Below are positions 44,023-52,904 of a DNA stretch of 54,121 nucleotides, in pieces. Numbering within the stretch: position 1 is the first letter of the stretch; each line of letters opens with the position of its first letter. This DNA comes from Fidelibacterota bacterium (GTDB lineage: Bacteria; Fidelibacterota; UBA8477; JABMPR01), in NCBI GenBank assembly GCA_016844955.1, contig JAERTH010000151.1:1-54121 (forward strand), given 5' to 3'. The translations under genes and the position numbers were made by a program. The notes under the pieces were generated by a model. That model had not been told where the DNA came from and did not search any database. It saw only the letters and a list, made by a program, of their open reading frames with translations.

Positions 44023-45399
44023 ATGCAGCACCCCGTATTTATTAGCACGCTTGATGTTTTCAAGATTGGAATCGGCCCCTCCAGCTCACACACAGTGGGC
44101 CCTATGAAAGCCGCCAATGCCTTCCTGGAAAAGATGGCTATTGGTGCTTCTCCCGGGTCTCGAATTCGCTGTACGTTAAAAGGCTCCCTGGCCTATACCG
44201 GAAAGGGACATGCTACGGATAATGCCGTTGTGTTGGGGTTAAATGGGTATGACCCTCACAACCTCACCGATATTGACATGGATGCCCTGTTGGCAGAGCT
44301 CTGGCAACAAAACTCTATACAGAACCTGGCCAATGAAACCATTCTGTTTTCACCAACGGAAGACATCATTTTTGATCGGGGAGAACCGTTACCACAGCAT
44401 TCCAACGGCATGATATTCGAGGTCATTGATCCTGCAGGGGATGTTTTTTATACCGAGACTTATTTCTCCATCGGTGGTGGCTTTATTACCCGTGTCCGCA
44501 ATATTGAAAATATTGTAGCTCCCCAGGAAATGGAAACTGCTAGGGATATTCCCTTCCCCTTTGGCTCAGGGGAGAAAATGATCAGGATGTCCAGAGAAAG
44601 CGGTATGAGTGTGGCTCAACTAAAAGCGGCCAATGAACGAGAATACCAAACACCTCAAGCCTTGAGAGATGGTCTGGATGCTGTGTGGAAAGCCATGCGC
44701 ACCAGTGTTGAACGTGGACTTAACTGCGAAGGATTGTTGCCTGGGGGAATTAGAGTAGAGCGTCGCGCTAAAAATTTACATGATCAACTTCTGGATCGAC
44801 CGGAAACCGCCAATGTGACGGATTGGTTGTGTGCCTATGCCATGGCCGTCAGTGAGGAAAATGCTGCGGGTCACATGGTGGTTACCGCCCCTACAAATGG
44901 AGCGGCTGGTGTTATTCCAGCCGTTTTATACTATCTGGTGGTCCATCACGGAATTGAACAGGAAGATGTACGTGAATTTTTATTGGTAGCCGGAGCTATT
45001 GGCGGGTTGATAAAATTGAAAAGCTCCATTTCGGGCGCTGAAGTGGGCTGTCAGGGCGAAGTTGGATCTGCAGCATCCATGGCAGCGGCCGGACTCTGTG
45101 CTGTCCGTGGAGGCAATGCAGAACAGGTAGAAAATGCCGCCGAGATAGCCCTGGAGCATCATCTGGGGATGACTTGCGACCCCGTCCAGGGGCTGGTGCA
45201 GGTTCCCTGTGTGGAGCGCAATGGTTTTGGGGCAATTAAGGCATATACGGCTGCCTCATTGGCCAAACGGGGAACTGGACGGCATTTTATGTCTCTGGAT
45301 AACTGCATGGCTGCCATGAAACAGACCGGGCTGGAGATGTCAGAGAAGTTTAAGGAAACCTCCCTGGGAGGTCTGGCTGTAAGTAATACAGAGTGTTAA
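44023..45399 (+). CDS. sdaA: L-serine ammonia-lyase, single-chain iron-sulfur type
   Basis: A 458-residue protein with the beta domain first (TLDVFKIGIGPSSSHTVGPMKAA) and the catalytic alpha domain after (MVVTAPTNGAAGVIPAVLYY). The three cysteines expected to hold the [4Fe-4S] cluster are visible in EVGCQGEVGS, MTCDPVQGL and QVPCVERNGF. The enzyme deaminates L-serine to pyruvate and ammonia. Length and order match the SdaA class of proteobacteria. No clear ribosome binding site stands before the ATG. It is followed 26 bases later by a secreted EEP-fold protein. Confidence 0.96.
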   Translation: MQHPVFISTLDVFKIGIGPSSSHTVGPMKAANAFLEKMAIGASPGSRIRCTLKGSLAYTGKGHATDNAVVLGLNGYDPHNLTDIDMDALLAELWQQNSIQNLANETILFSPTEDIIFDRGEPLPQHSNGMIFEVIDPAGDVFYTETYFSIGGGFITRVRNIENIVAPQEMETARDIPFPFGSGEKMIRMSRESGMSVAQLKAANEREYQTPQALRDGLDAVWKAMRTSVERGLNCEGLLPGGIRVERRAKNLHDQLLDRPETANVTDWLCAYAMAVSEENAAGHMVVTAPTNGAAGVIPAVLYYLVVHHGIEQEDVREFLLVAGAIGGLIKLKSSISGAEVGCQGEVGSAASMAAAGLCAVRGGNAEQVENAAEIALEHHLGMTCDPVQGLVQVPCVERNGFGAIKAYTAASLAKRGTGRHFMSLDNCMAAMKQTGLEMSEKFKETSLGGLAVSNTEC

Positions 45400-45425
45400 T
45401 CAATCTATACCTTTAGGGAATTAAT

Positions 45426-46301
45426 TTGACGTACATCAAAGTTGTGGTGCTGTTAATTGTTTTGTTTTTAATGCTGTCCTGTCAAACAGGAGCCACATCG
45501 GCATCTCTCACAGTTATGACCTTCAATATTCGATTAAATCTTCCCTCAGATAGTGTCAATGCCTGGCCTCAGCGCAAGGAGATTGCCACAAGCATGATCA
45601 AATTTTACCAGCCCCATATATTTGGAGTTCAGGAAGCACTATATGGACAGGTCAAGGATTTAGAAGAACGACTTCCTGCGTATAATTGGATAGGTATTGG
45701 TCGCGATGATGGGAAGCAGCAGGGTGAATTCATGGCGATCTACTATCTTAAGGATCGCTTTGAATTGTTGGATGAATCAACCTTCTGGCTCTCAGAAACT
45801 CCTGATCGACCGGGCCTGGGTTGGGATGCCGCCTGGAACAGGGTGGTAACCTGGGGTCATTTTAAAGACTTAAAAACAGGGAGCACTTTCTACCACTTTA
45901 ACACCCACCTGGATAACCGTGGAGAACGGGCACGACAAGAAGGGGCAAAATTACTACGCTCACGCATCCAAAGCATTGCCGGGAATGAAGTTGTGATTGT
46001 CACTGGTGATTTCAATGCGGTTCCGTCCTCCAAACCTTATGAGATAATGACCAAAGACTCTGGTGAACGCAGTGTCAAGCTGAATGACGCCAAACAACGC
46101 TCCCTGCTTCCTCATCATGGCCCAGCGCGAACCTCTAATGGCTTTGACCTGGAGACGTTGAAAACGGAAGCAGCCCCGATTGACTATATTTTTATTGGAA
46201 ATGGAATTGACGTACTCAAACATGCCACGTTATCAGATACATTTGACGGGTACTTTCCCTCGGACCATATGCCAGTGCTTGCCGAATTGAGGATTCAATA
46301 A
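45426..46301 (+). CDS. Endonuclease/exonuclease/phosphatase (EEP) family lipoprotein
   Basis: A 291-residue protein starting at a TTG, with a lipoprotein signal (VVVLLIVLFLMLSC). The EEP/DNase I-like catalytic set is complete: VMTFNIRLN with the catalytic Asn, FGVQEAL with the metal-binding Glu, NTHLDNRGERARQEGAKLL, VIVTGDFNAVPSS and SDHMPVLAEL. Exported members hydrolyse phosphodiesters, from nucleic acids to phospholipids or sugar phosphates; no specific substrate can be read. It probably acts at the cell surface or in the periplasm. Confidence 0.88.
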   Translation: MTYIKVVVLLIVLFLMLSCQTGATSASLTVMTFNIRLNLPSDSVNAWPQRKEIATSMIKFYQPHIFGVQEALYGQVKDLEERLPAYNWIGIGRDDGKQQGEFMAIYYLKDRFELLDESTFWLSETPDRPGLGWDAAWNRVVTWGHFKDLKTGSTFYHFNTHLDNRGERARQEGAKLLRSRIQSIAGNEVVIVTGDFNAVPSSKPYEIMTKDSGERSVKLNDAKQRSLLPHHGPARTSNGFDLETLKTEAAPIDYIFIGNGIDVLKHATLSDTFDGYFPSDHMPVLAELRIQ

Positions 46302-46426
46302 AGAATTATCACCCCGCACACCTGAAGTAGTGAAGCATTAATAACAGCAAACAATAACAATAGTCATTTTAAACAGGTGTCTTGCTTAAGCTGATATTAC
46401 TGTGCATTATATAGGCAGGAGATTTT

Positions 46427-47833
46427 ATGGATAACACCATCACCCTTCCAGCCTGGGTTTTTAATGTGCTTCTGCTTTTCGCGGGAATCATGGTTCTGGA
46501 TCGCCTGCTCATGCCTAGCCTGCGCTGGTATTTGCGTCGGCGGGTCAAGCGGGTCATGGATGAAGTCAGCACACGGCTGGATATTGAGATCCGACCCTTT
46601 CAGCTCACCCGCAGACAAGGCCTCATTGATCAACTCCTTTTTGATGATCAGGTCATCGAATCCGTTAAAACCTATGCAACTGAAAATGAAATGCCCATGG
46701 CTTTGGCACAGGAGAGGGCCAAGCGCTATGCCGGTGAAATTGTCCCGGCCTTTAATGCATATATCTATTTCAGGTTTGGCTACTGGCTGGCCAGAAAATT
46801 AGCCCGTCTGGTGTATCGGGTTCGGGTTGGGTTTTATGATGAAGATGGATTAAAAAAAATACCCCAGGGGTCCAGCGTGGTCTTTGTCATGAATCATCGC
46901 AGCAATATGGACTATGTCCTGGTTTCGTTTCTGGTGGCTGAAAAGACAGCCCTGTCTTATGCGGTGGGAGAGTGGGCCCGCATCTGGCCCTTGCATACCC
47001 TGCTTAAATCAATGGGTGCATTTTTTGTGAGAAGAAATTCTGGCAATCCGCTCTACCGCAAAATCCTGGAGCGCTATGTACATCTGGCCACACGAGCCGG
47101 CGTCTGTCAGGCAGTTTTTCCAGAAGGAGGTCTGACCAAATCCGGTGAGTTGCTGGAGCCTCGCTTGGGTTTTATGGATTATATGCTTCGGGAATATCAT
47201 CCTGATTTTGACAAGGATATCGTTTTTGTCCCTGTGGGTATCAATTATGACCGGGTTATAGAAGATCGCAGCCTGATTCGCAAACTTGATCCCAATGTAA
47301 GTAAAAGAGGAAAATGGTTTGTGATAAAGACGACCATTGGGTTTGCCTACAAAACACTTCTCTTGTCACGTAAGATTAGATGGCGCCGCTTTGGATATGC
47401 CAGTGTGAATTTTGGTTCCCCGATCTCGGTAAAAGAGTGGTGTGAACTTAACCAGGTGGATTTCAACAGCACGGATCAGCGACAACGCTTTGACCAGGTA
47501 AAAAAACTGGCTGATCAGCTCATGGACAATATTGGTGACGTTATTCCCATTTTGCCCGTTGCTTTGTTGTCTGATATTCTGTTGGAGCACAAAAATGTGT
47601 GGAAGAGTGAGCTGGAGATCAAATCTCAAGCAGTGCAAAGGATTGATGAGCTTAGAGCCAAAGGCGCTCCAATTGATATTTCCATCCAGGCCTGTGAAGG
47701 TGTGCTAACCAATGCGTTGGGCTTGTTGCTTGGGCGAGGTCTGGTGAATTCTGAAGACACGCTTTTGAGGGCAGACTTCAGATCAAAGCCATTGTTGGAA
47801 TATTACGCAAATTCCATCAGACATTGGCGATAA
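46427..47833 (+). CDS. PlsB-like glycerol-3-phosphate acyltransferase family protein
   Basis: A 468-residue protein with one N-terminal membrane segment (VFNVLLLFAGIMVLDRLL). The acyltransferase core is of GPAT/PlsB type: FVMNHRSNMDYVLV (block I), GAFFVRRNSGN (block II), FPEGGLTKSGELLEPRLGFMDYML (block III) and VFVPVGINYDR (block IV). It is shorter than E. coli PlsB (about 800 residues), lacking much of the N- and C-terminal regions. It probably acylates glycerol-3-phosphate or a related acceptor at the inner membrane. CAGGAG lies 8 bases before the ATG. Confidence 0.87.
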   Translation: MDNTITLPAWVFNVLLLFAGIMVLDRLLMPSLRWYLRRRVKRVMDEVSTRLDIEIRPFQLTRRQGLIDQLLFDDQVIESVKTYATENEMPMALAQERAKRYAGEIVPAFNAYIYFRFGYWLARKLARLVYRVRVGFYDEDGLKKIPQGSSVVFVMNHRSNMDYVLVSFLVAEKTALSYAVGEWARIWPLHTLLKSMGAFFVRRNSGNPLYRKILERYVHLATRAGVCQAVFPEGGLTKSGELLEPRLGFMDYMLREYHPDFDKDIVFVPVGINYDRVIEDRSLIRKLDPNVSKRGKWFVIKTTIGFAYKTLLLSRKIRWRRFGYASVNFGSPISVKEWCELNQVDFNSTDQRQRFDQVKKLADQLMDNIGDVIPILPVALLSDILLEHKNVWKSELEIKSQAVQRIDELRAKGAPIDISIQACEGVLTNALGLLLGRGLVNSEDTLLRADFRSKPLLEYYANSIRHWR

Positions 47834-47874
47834 GGAGTTGGATTAACTTTAAAAAAATGAACCGCGAGGCCAAC

Positions 47875-49161
47875 ATGAAGACAAAAATCTATCTGCTCCT
47901 CATATCGGGACTGTTTTGTATACCCCTGATTGCACAAACCCAGTATACAGGTGTCAACCTGGCAGGTGCAGATTTTGGAGAATCGAATCTACCCGGTGAG
48001 TACGGGGTTCATTATAGCTATCCCACCCATGATGAAGTCGACTACTTCATGGATAAAGGCATGAATGTTTTTCGACTGCCCTTCAGGTGGGAGCGCCTCC
48101 AGCAGTCACAGTATGCAGATTTCGATGCAGAGGAAATGGCCTACATGGATGATTTCATCACTTACGCCACCAATGCACAGGCTTCTGTTGTTCTGGATCC
48201 TCATAATTATGCCCGCTACTATGGAGATATTATTGGTAGCACGGCCCTTCCCGTAGCGGTTTTTGAGGATTTTTGGAGCCGGTTGGCCACCCACTATATG
48301 GATAATCCGCTTGTTATTTTTGGTTTGATGAATGAACCCCATACCATGTCTTCCGAGTTGTGGCGAGATGATGCCAACGCGGCCATCGCGGCTATCCGGG
48401 CCACCGGAGCCACCAACTTGATTCTGGTGCCCGGCAACGCCTGGACAGGTGCTCATTCCTGGTCTCAAGGCTGGTATGGAACCCCCAACGCCACAACCAT
48501 GCTCACCATCGTTGACTCCCTGGATAATATGGCTTTTGATGTCCACCAATATCTGGATGAGGATTCATCAGGCCGCAATCCTGATTGTGTGAGTACCACC
48601 ATCGGGGCTGCGCGATTACAGGACTTTACAAACTGGGCACGTACCAATGGTAAAAGGGGCTGGCTGGGTGAATTTGGGGTTTCCAGTGATATCACATGTC
48701 TGGTGGCCCTGAACAATATGCTCAATTTTGTTGACGCCAATACGGATGTCTGGCTGGGGTGGACCTGGTGGGCTGCCGGACCTCGATGGGGGGATTACAT
48801 GTTTTCAATAGAGCCGGCTAACGGTGTTGATAAACCTCAGATGCCATTTCTAGAACCCCATATTGGGCCTGTAAACACTTCAGGTCCCGAGCTTGTCCTG
48901 GAATACAGGTTAAATCAGAATTATCCAAACCCCTTTAATGCTGGGACTCACATAATATTTAACCTGGTGAAAACACAGTTCGTATCCCTGAAAATCTATG
49001 ATATTCGGGGTCATAAAATTGCATCGCTGGTGAATGGCACATTAACCCCGGCGGAATATAATATCCGCTTTGCAGCCAACAATTATCCCTCAGGTATCTA
49101 TTTCTATCACCTGGATGCAGGTGAGTTTCAGTCCGTCAATAAGATGGTCTTGGCACGTTAA
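47875..49161 (+). CDS. GH5 family endoglucanase/glycosidase with type IX-style C-terminal sorting domain
   Basis: A 428-residue secreted protein; the ATG at 47875 has GAGG 6 bases upstream and begins the signal peptide (MKTKIYLLLISGLFCIPLIA). The GH5 barrel resembles endoglucanase subfamily 5: NVFRLPFRWERLQ, LDPHNYARY, the acid/base Glu154 in LMNEPH, DVHQYLDEDSSG, the nucleophile Glu266 in GEFG, and WTWWAAGPRWG. The C-terminal ~85 residues are a sorting domain (LNQNYPNPFNAGT ... IYDIRGHKIASLVNG ... GIYFYHL) typical of FCB bacteria with type IX secretion. It probably cleaves beta-1,4-glucans outside the cell. It follows the PlsB-like gene closely. Confidence 0.92.
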   Translation: MKTKIYLLLISGLFCIPLIAQTQYTGVNLAGADFGESNLPGEYGVHYSYPTHDEVDYFMDKGMNVFRLPFRWERLQQSQYADFDAEEMAYMDDFITYATNAQASVVLDPHNYARYYGDIIGSTALPVAVFEDFWSRLATHYMDNPLVIFGLMNEPHTMSSELWRDDANAAIAAIRATGATNLILVPGNAWTGAHSWSQGWYGTPNATTMLTIVDSLDNMAFDVHQYLDEDSSGRNPDCVSTTIGAARLQDFTNWARTNGKRGWLGEFGVSSDITCLVALNNMLNFVDANTDVWLGWTWWAAGPRWGDYMFSIEPANGVDKPQMPFLEPHIGPVNTSGPELVLEYRLNQNYPNPFNAGTHIIFNLVKTQFVSLKIYDIRGHKIASLVNGTLTPAEYNIRFAANNYPSGIYFYHLDAGEFQSVNKMVLAR

Positions 49162-49172
49162 AGTGGTGCGAT

Positions 49173-49820
49173 TTGTCTAGAATCATTTTCGCCAATATCA
49201 TGGTGCTCAGTCTGGCAACCCTGCCGGTCTGTGTATTCTCCGAAGAAACATCAATTCTCAATACGCTTAATGACTCTGAGTTAATGGACGTACGCTCAGG
49301 TGAGATAGTTGTTAAAGAGATTCCAACAGCCCAAGCCGCAGGGGTTACCTATGAAGTCACGGGAGAAGTAAAAACCTCAATGGATGTATTGCTTGATGTC
49401 CTGGTAGATTATGCAGCCTATGGTGAATTCATGCCCGCTGTGAGCCGTGTGGATATTGTTGAACAAAGCGGAGATATGGCTGTGCTCAATTTTATCCTTG
49501 AGTTACCCATGGACTTGAGTCGCAGGCATCGTATACAGATTGAATTATCCCAGCCGGATGCAAAAACCGCCAGGCTGGAATGGTATCTTGTGGAATGGCC
49601 GGGCCTAAAGCCCAGCCAAACTATCCGAGATACCCGTGGATATTGGTTGATCCAGGAGCAGGCCCAAAACAGATTGTTGGTGCTATATCATGTGTACTCC
49701 GATCCAGGTGAGATTCCATTTGGATTGGGCTGGCTGGTGGAGCCAATGACCAAAAGCAGCATCCCAGAAGCCTTCACAGAAACCCGGGACCGGGCGGAGA
49801 AACTGTTCTCAAACCCTTGA
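49173..49820 (+). CDS. Exported SRPBCC (polyketide cyclase/START-like) protein
   Basis: A 215-residue protein starting at a TTG, with a signal peptide (IMVLSLATLPVCVFS). The mature part is a START-like lipid-binding fold: VTGEVKTSMDVLLDVLVDYAAYGEFMPAVSRVDIVEQSGDMAVLNFILELP, SRRHRIQIELSQ, and a final helix IPEAFTETRDRAEKLF. Members bind lipophilic ligands or act as ligand carriers; none can be named here. It starts 11 bases after the GH5 gene and is likely co-transcribed. An ATG at 49200 is the alternative start but would shorten the signal. Confidence 0.78.
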   Translation: MSRIIFANIMVLSLATLPVCVFSEETSILNTLNDSELMDVRSGEIVVKEIPTAQAAGVTYEVTGEVKTSMDVLLDVLVDYAAYGEFMPAVSRVDIVEQSGDMAVLNFILELPMDLSRRHRIQIELSQPDAKTARLEWYLVEWPGLKPSQTIRDTRGYWLIQEQAQNRLLVLYHVYSDPGEIPFGLGWLVEPMTKSSIPEAFTETRDRAEKLFSNP

Positions 49821-50505
49821 GCTTTTGTTGCAATACACTTTTTGAAGTTGCCAGCTCCAGTTGTGTCATGCTGAGCCAGCCGAAGCATCTTGATCCCTAA
49901 CCTGAAGCATTCTTTTCTCAACAACGAAAACAACGAATAAACCGTATCATGAATTGCGTCTTTGCGAGGAGGGACGACGAAGCAATCTCCAAATAACTGC
50001 ACTCAAAGGAGAGATTGCCGCACCCCCTTCAGTCGTTCGCGAAGACGTGCCTGGTGCCCTGAGGTGAAACAAAACAAGGCTTCGGCGGGCTCAGCCTCCG
50101 GAAGGAAGACTGCCAATTGTCATAACTAGTGGCGTCAGGGAATGAAACATCCAATGCCTTTAGGAAGGCAGGCGAAACAAACGAACCTTGTTTTACGTCT
50201 TTGTGAAATGTGAGTGGGTGGATGAGGATCAAGATCCTTCCCTCCGGTCAGGATGACATTAAAAAAGGTTCGTTCTATTCGTTTGCCCCGTTGTAAAAAA
50301 AAACAGATTCATCGCGCCATTAACGTAATTCGTGGTTCAAAAAACACTTCGCGACCTCTGCGACCTTTGCGGTTAAAAAATTGCCCCTGTTAATCAAGGA
50401 CTGATTTAACCAAAACCCTCACTCAAATCTGTGATTCCCTCTTGTGGAAATTATATTAGTTTGAATCCGGTTAATCTGTATGACATATGATAAATTGTAT
50501 AACTA
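49821..50505. repeat. Intergenic mosaic repeat region 5 (R1, R2, R1, R4)
   Basis: No gene is seen. Inverted R1-like sequence is at 49864-49896, R2 in reverse at 49958-49990 (GTCTTTGCGAGGAGGGACGA, then GAAGCAATCTCC), R1 at 50226-50257 (GGATCAAGATCCTTCCCTCC, then GGATGAC), and R4 at 50319-50345 (ATTAACGTAATTCGTGGTTC). After R4, CGACCTCTGCGACCTTTGCGG resembles the tail of the R4 copy at 34.36 kb. 50400-50505 is AT-rich and should carry the promoter of the PL6 gene. Confidence 0.85.
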
Positions 50506-50517
50506 ATGAGGAAGACA

Positions 50518-52836
50518 ATGTTTAAAAAATTGCTGGCCCTGAGTTTTGTAGTGCTTCTGGTTTCATGTGGAGAACTATCCCATCAAAAAGTGGTAAAGGT
50601 AAATAATGCCGAAGAATTAAAGTCTGCCCTCACATCCGCAGTGGCTGGAACCGACATTGTCCTGGCCAACGGAGTCTGGACCGATCTCAAACTGAAATTC
50701 ACTGGAACCGGTACTGAGGATAAACCCATTCGCATCGTTGCGGAAACCCCTGGAGAAGTATTTATCGAGGGTCAGTCTTTTGTCAAGTTCGGTGGAGAAT
50801 ATCTCAGTGTCAGTGGGCTCCATTTCCGCAATGGTTATACACCCAAAGGCGCCCTCATCGAATTCCGTATCGATAAAAACACTATTGCTAATAACTGTGA
50901 AGTGACCAATTGTGTCATTGAAGACTTTAATCAGCTCAATCGCTATACCAAGGATCACTGGGTTGAATTTTGGGGCAGATATAATTCACTGACCCATTGC
51001 TACATCGCTGGAAAAACCAACCAGGGACCCACAGTTCGCGTAAATCTCAGCGGCAACCAGCATATCCGCAATTATCACGATATTAGCTATAACCATTTTG
51101 GGCCTCGTCCCCGAAAAGGTGGACCACGGGCTGAAACCATGCAGATCGGTGATAGCTACACATCCATGACTCCATCCTATGTCATGGTCAAAAACAACTA
51201 TTTCGAAAAATGTAATGGTGAAGTGGAAGTCATCTCCAGCAAATCAAACTTCAACGAATTCACAGGTAACATCTTTGACAAGTGTGAAGGCTCATTGGTG
51301 ATGCGTCACGGGAACTATTGCCTCATTGATGGCAATATCTTTATTGGTGATGAGAAATCAATCTTCAATGGTGGTATTCGGGTTATCAATACTGGTCACT
51401 GGATCACCAATAATTATTTCTACAAGCTGCAGAGTGATGAGTTCAGGGCACCACTGGCTGTTATGAATGGTATCCCAAAATCCCCCTTGAATCGCTATAA
51501 TCAAGTTACCGATGTTGTAGTAGCCTATAACACCTGGGTTGATTGTGTCTCACCCTGGCAGTTTGGTGTAGGTGCCAATAATGACAAGAAAGATGTATTG
51601 CCGGCCTCAGAGATTCGTTCGGCCCGGGCCCTGCGCACCATCCTGGCCAACAACCTGGTTTACAACCATACTACCGATACACTGGCCATTAAGAAATACG
51701 ATGAAATCGACGGTGTATCCTTCAAAAACAATGTATTGGTCAATGCTGAAACCGAAAGCATTGAAGGTATCACCTCAGCCGGTTTTGGCTTGGAAATGAA
51801 AACAGACTGGCTCTACACACCCGTTTATAAAGCCGAAGCATTGATGGCTGAAGTCTATGATGGATTTGGTTTTGAAAGCATCACCAAAGATCTATTCGGG
51901 AAGAGTCGCGGAGTATACAATTCTGTTGGAGCCATCACAGCTCCTGTCACAACCCAAGAGCCAGTAATCGACAAAGCAAAATATGGTGCTCCCTGGTATA
52001 CTGGAAAGCCTGCTCCAGCTCCGTCAGTTGTCCATTCTGTTATCCTGGAGGCCGGCGATCTTGAAGCCAAGTTGGCTGCAGCCGCAAGCGGCGATGTTTT
52101 GGAGTTGGCTATCGGCGAATATGAAATTACAGCCAGCCTGGTGATCAATAAAGCCATCACCCTGCGATCAAAAGCTGATGATGAAAGAGCGCTTATTCTG
52201 TATACCGGTCCAGAAGACTCCCCCGCATTTGAAATGAATCCAGGCGGAGAGTTAACCCTCCAGAATGTTGTGTTGCAGGGTAAGGACGAACAGATTGCCT
52301 TTGCACCCCTGGCGGAGAATATGTCCGGTGCGTATTACCTCTCGGTTGAAAATACAAACATCAAGGATTTTGACTATATCACAAAGGCCTATCGTGGGTC
52401 TTTTGCAGATACCATCAAATTTACCGACAGCCGTATCGAGGACAGTGAGCACGGGATTGTTCTGGCTGCTGAAGTTGATGACAAGGGTGACTATAATGCC
52501 GAATTTCTGTTTATCGAGGGCTGTGAATTTGACAATATCAAGCAGAACGTCATTAATTATTATCGCGGTGGTTATGATGAATCCACCATTGGTGGCAATC
52601 TGCTGGTTTCCAACAGTGAGTTTATTAATTGCGGCAGAAGAGAATCCGACAATATCCTGCTAAAAAGCCGTGGTATCATCAATGTGAATATTACAGGCAA
52701 CACCTTCCGCAATAACTCCATCAGATACATATCTATTCTGTGGGGTGAAAAGAACAACCGCGAATCAGAAAATGAGAGATCGCGCTCAGGCTCCTTCCGC
52801 ACCGAGCAGCACATGAAGCAGAAGTTGATGTATTAA
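50518..52836 (+). CDS. PL6 family polysaccharide lyase (alginate lyase/chondroitinase B-like) lipoprotein with extra beta-helix
   Basis: A 772-residue lipoprotein (lipobox LVSC). Residues ~25-500 form a PL6 parallel beta-helix: VKVNNAEELKSALTSAVAGTDIVLANG, GPTVRVNLSGNQHIRNYHDISYNHFGPRP, then Lys242 in VISSKSN and Arg263 in LVMRHGNYC, 21 residues apart as the catalytic Lys/Arg pair of PL6 enzymes such as AlyGC. PL6 lyases cleave alginate or dermatan sulfate by beta-elimination. After a linker near 500, residues ~510-770 form a second right-handed beta-helix (NSEFINCGRRES, ITGNTFRNNS). GAGGAAG 4-10 bases upstream favours the ATG at 50518 over the one at 50506. With GH5 it suggests marine polysaccharide use. 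Confidence 0.9.
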   Translation: MFKKLLALSFVVLLVSCGELSHQKVVKVNNAEELKSALTSAVAGTDIVLANGVWTDLKLKFTGTGTEDKPIRIVAETPGEVFIEGQSFVKFGGEYLSVSGLHFRNGYTPKGALIEFRIDKNTIANNCEVTNCVIEDFNQLNRYTKDHWVEFWGRYNSLTHCYIAGKTNQGPTVRVNLSGNQHIRNYHDISYNHFGPRPRKGGPRAETMQIGDSYTSMTPSYVMVKNNYFEKCNGEVEVISSKSNFNEFTGNIFDKCEGSLVMRHGNYCLIDGNIFIGDEKSIFNGGIRVINTGHWITNNYFYKLQSDEFRAPLAVMNGIPKSPLNRYNQVTDVVVAYNTWVDCVSPWQFGVGANNDKKDVLPASEIRSARALRTILANNLVYNHTTDTLAIKKYDEIDGVSFKNNVLVNAETESIEGITSAGFGLEMKTDWLYTPVYKAEALMAEVYDGFGFESITKDLFGKSRGVYNSVGAITAPVTTQEPVIDKAKYGAPWYTGKPAPAPSVVHSVILEAGDLEAKLAAAASGDVLELAIGEYEITASLVINKAITLRSKADDERALILYTGPEDSPAFEMNPGGELTLQNVVLQGKDEQIAFAPLAENMSGAYYLSVENTNIKDFDYITKAYRGSFADTIKFTDSRIEDSEHGIVLAAEVDDKGDYNAEFLFIEGCEFDNIKQNVINYYRGGYDESTIGGNLLVSNSEFINCGRRESDNILLKSRGIINVNITGNTFRNNSIRYISILWGEKNNRESENERSRSGSFRTEQHMKQKLMY

Positions 52837-52854
52837 GTTTTAGTAGACAGAAAA

Positions 52855-52877
52855 CAGAAGTCAGAAGTCAGAAGTCA
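52855..52877. repeat. Short tandem repeat AGAAGTC x3
   Basis: Three consecutive 7-base units of AGAAGTC, followed by AGGAGACGGAAGACAGA. It lies just left of the IS element and just after the PL6 gene. Probably part of an intergenic repeat. Confidence 0.6.
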
Positions 52878-52904
52878 GGAGACGGAAGACAGAATCGTCA
52901 TCCT

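Noticed and set aside
49688..50002. 104-codon minus-strand frame over the end of the SRPBCC gene and repeats
   Set aside because: It overlaps a well-supported gene on the other strand and the R1/R2 repeats; no protein features.
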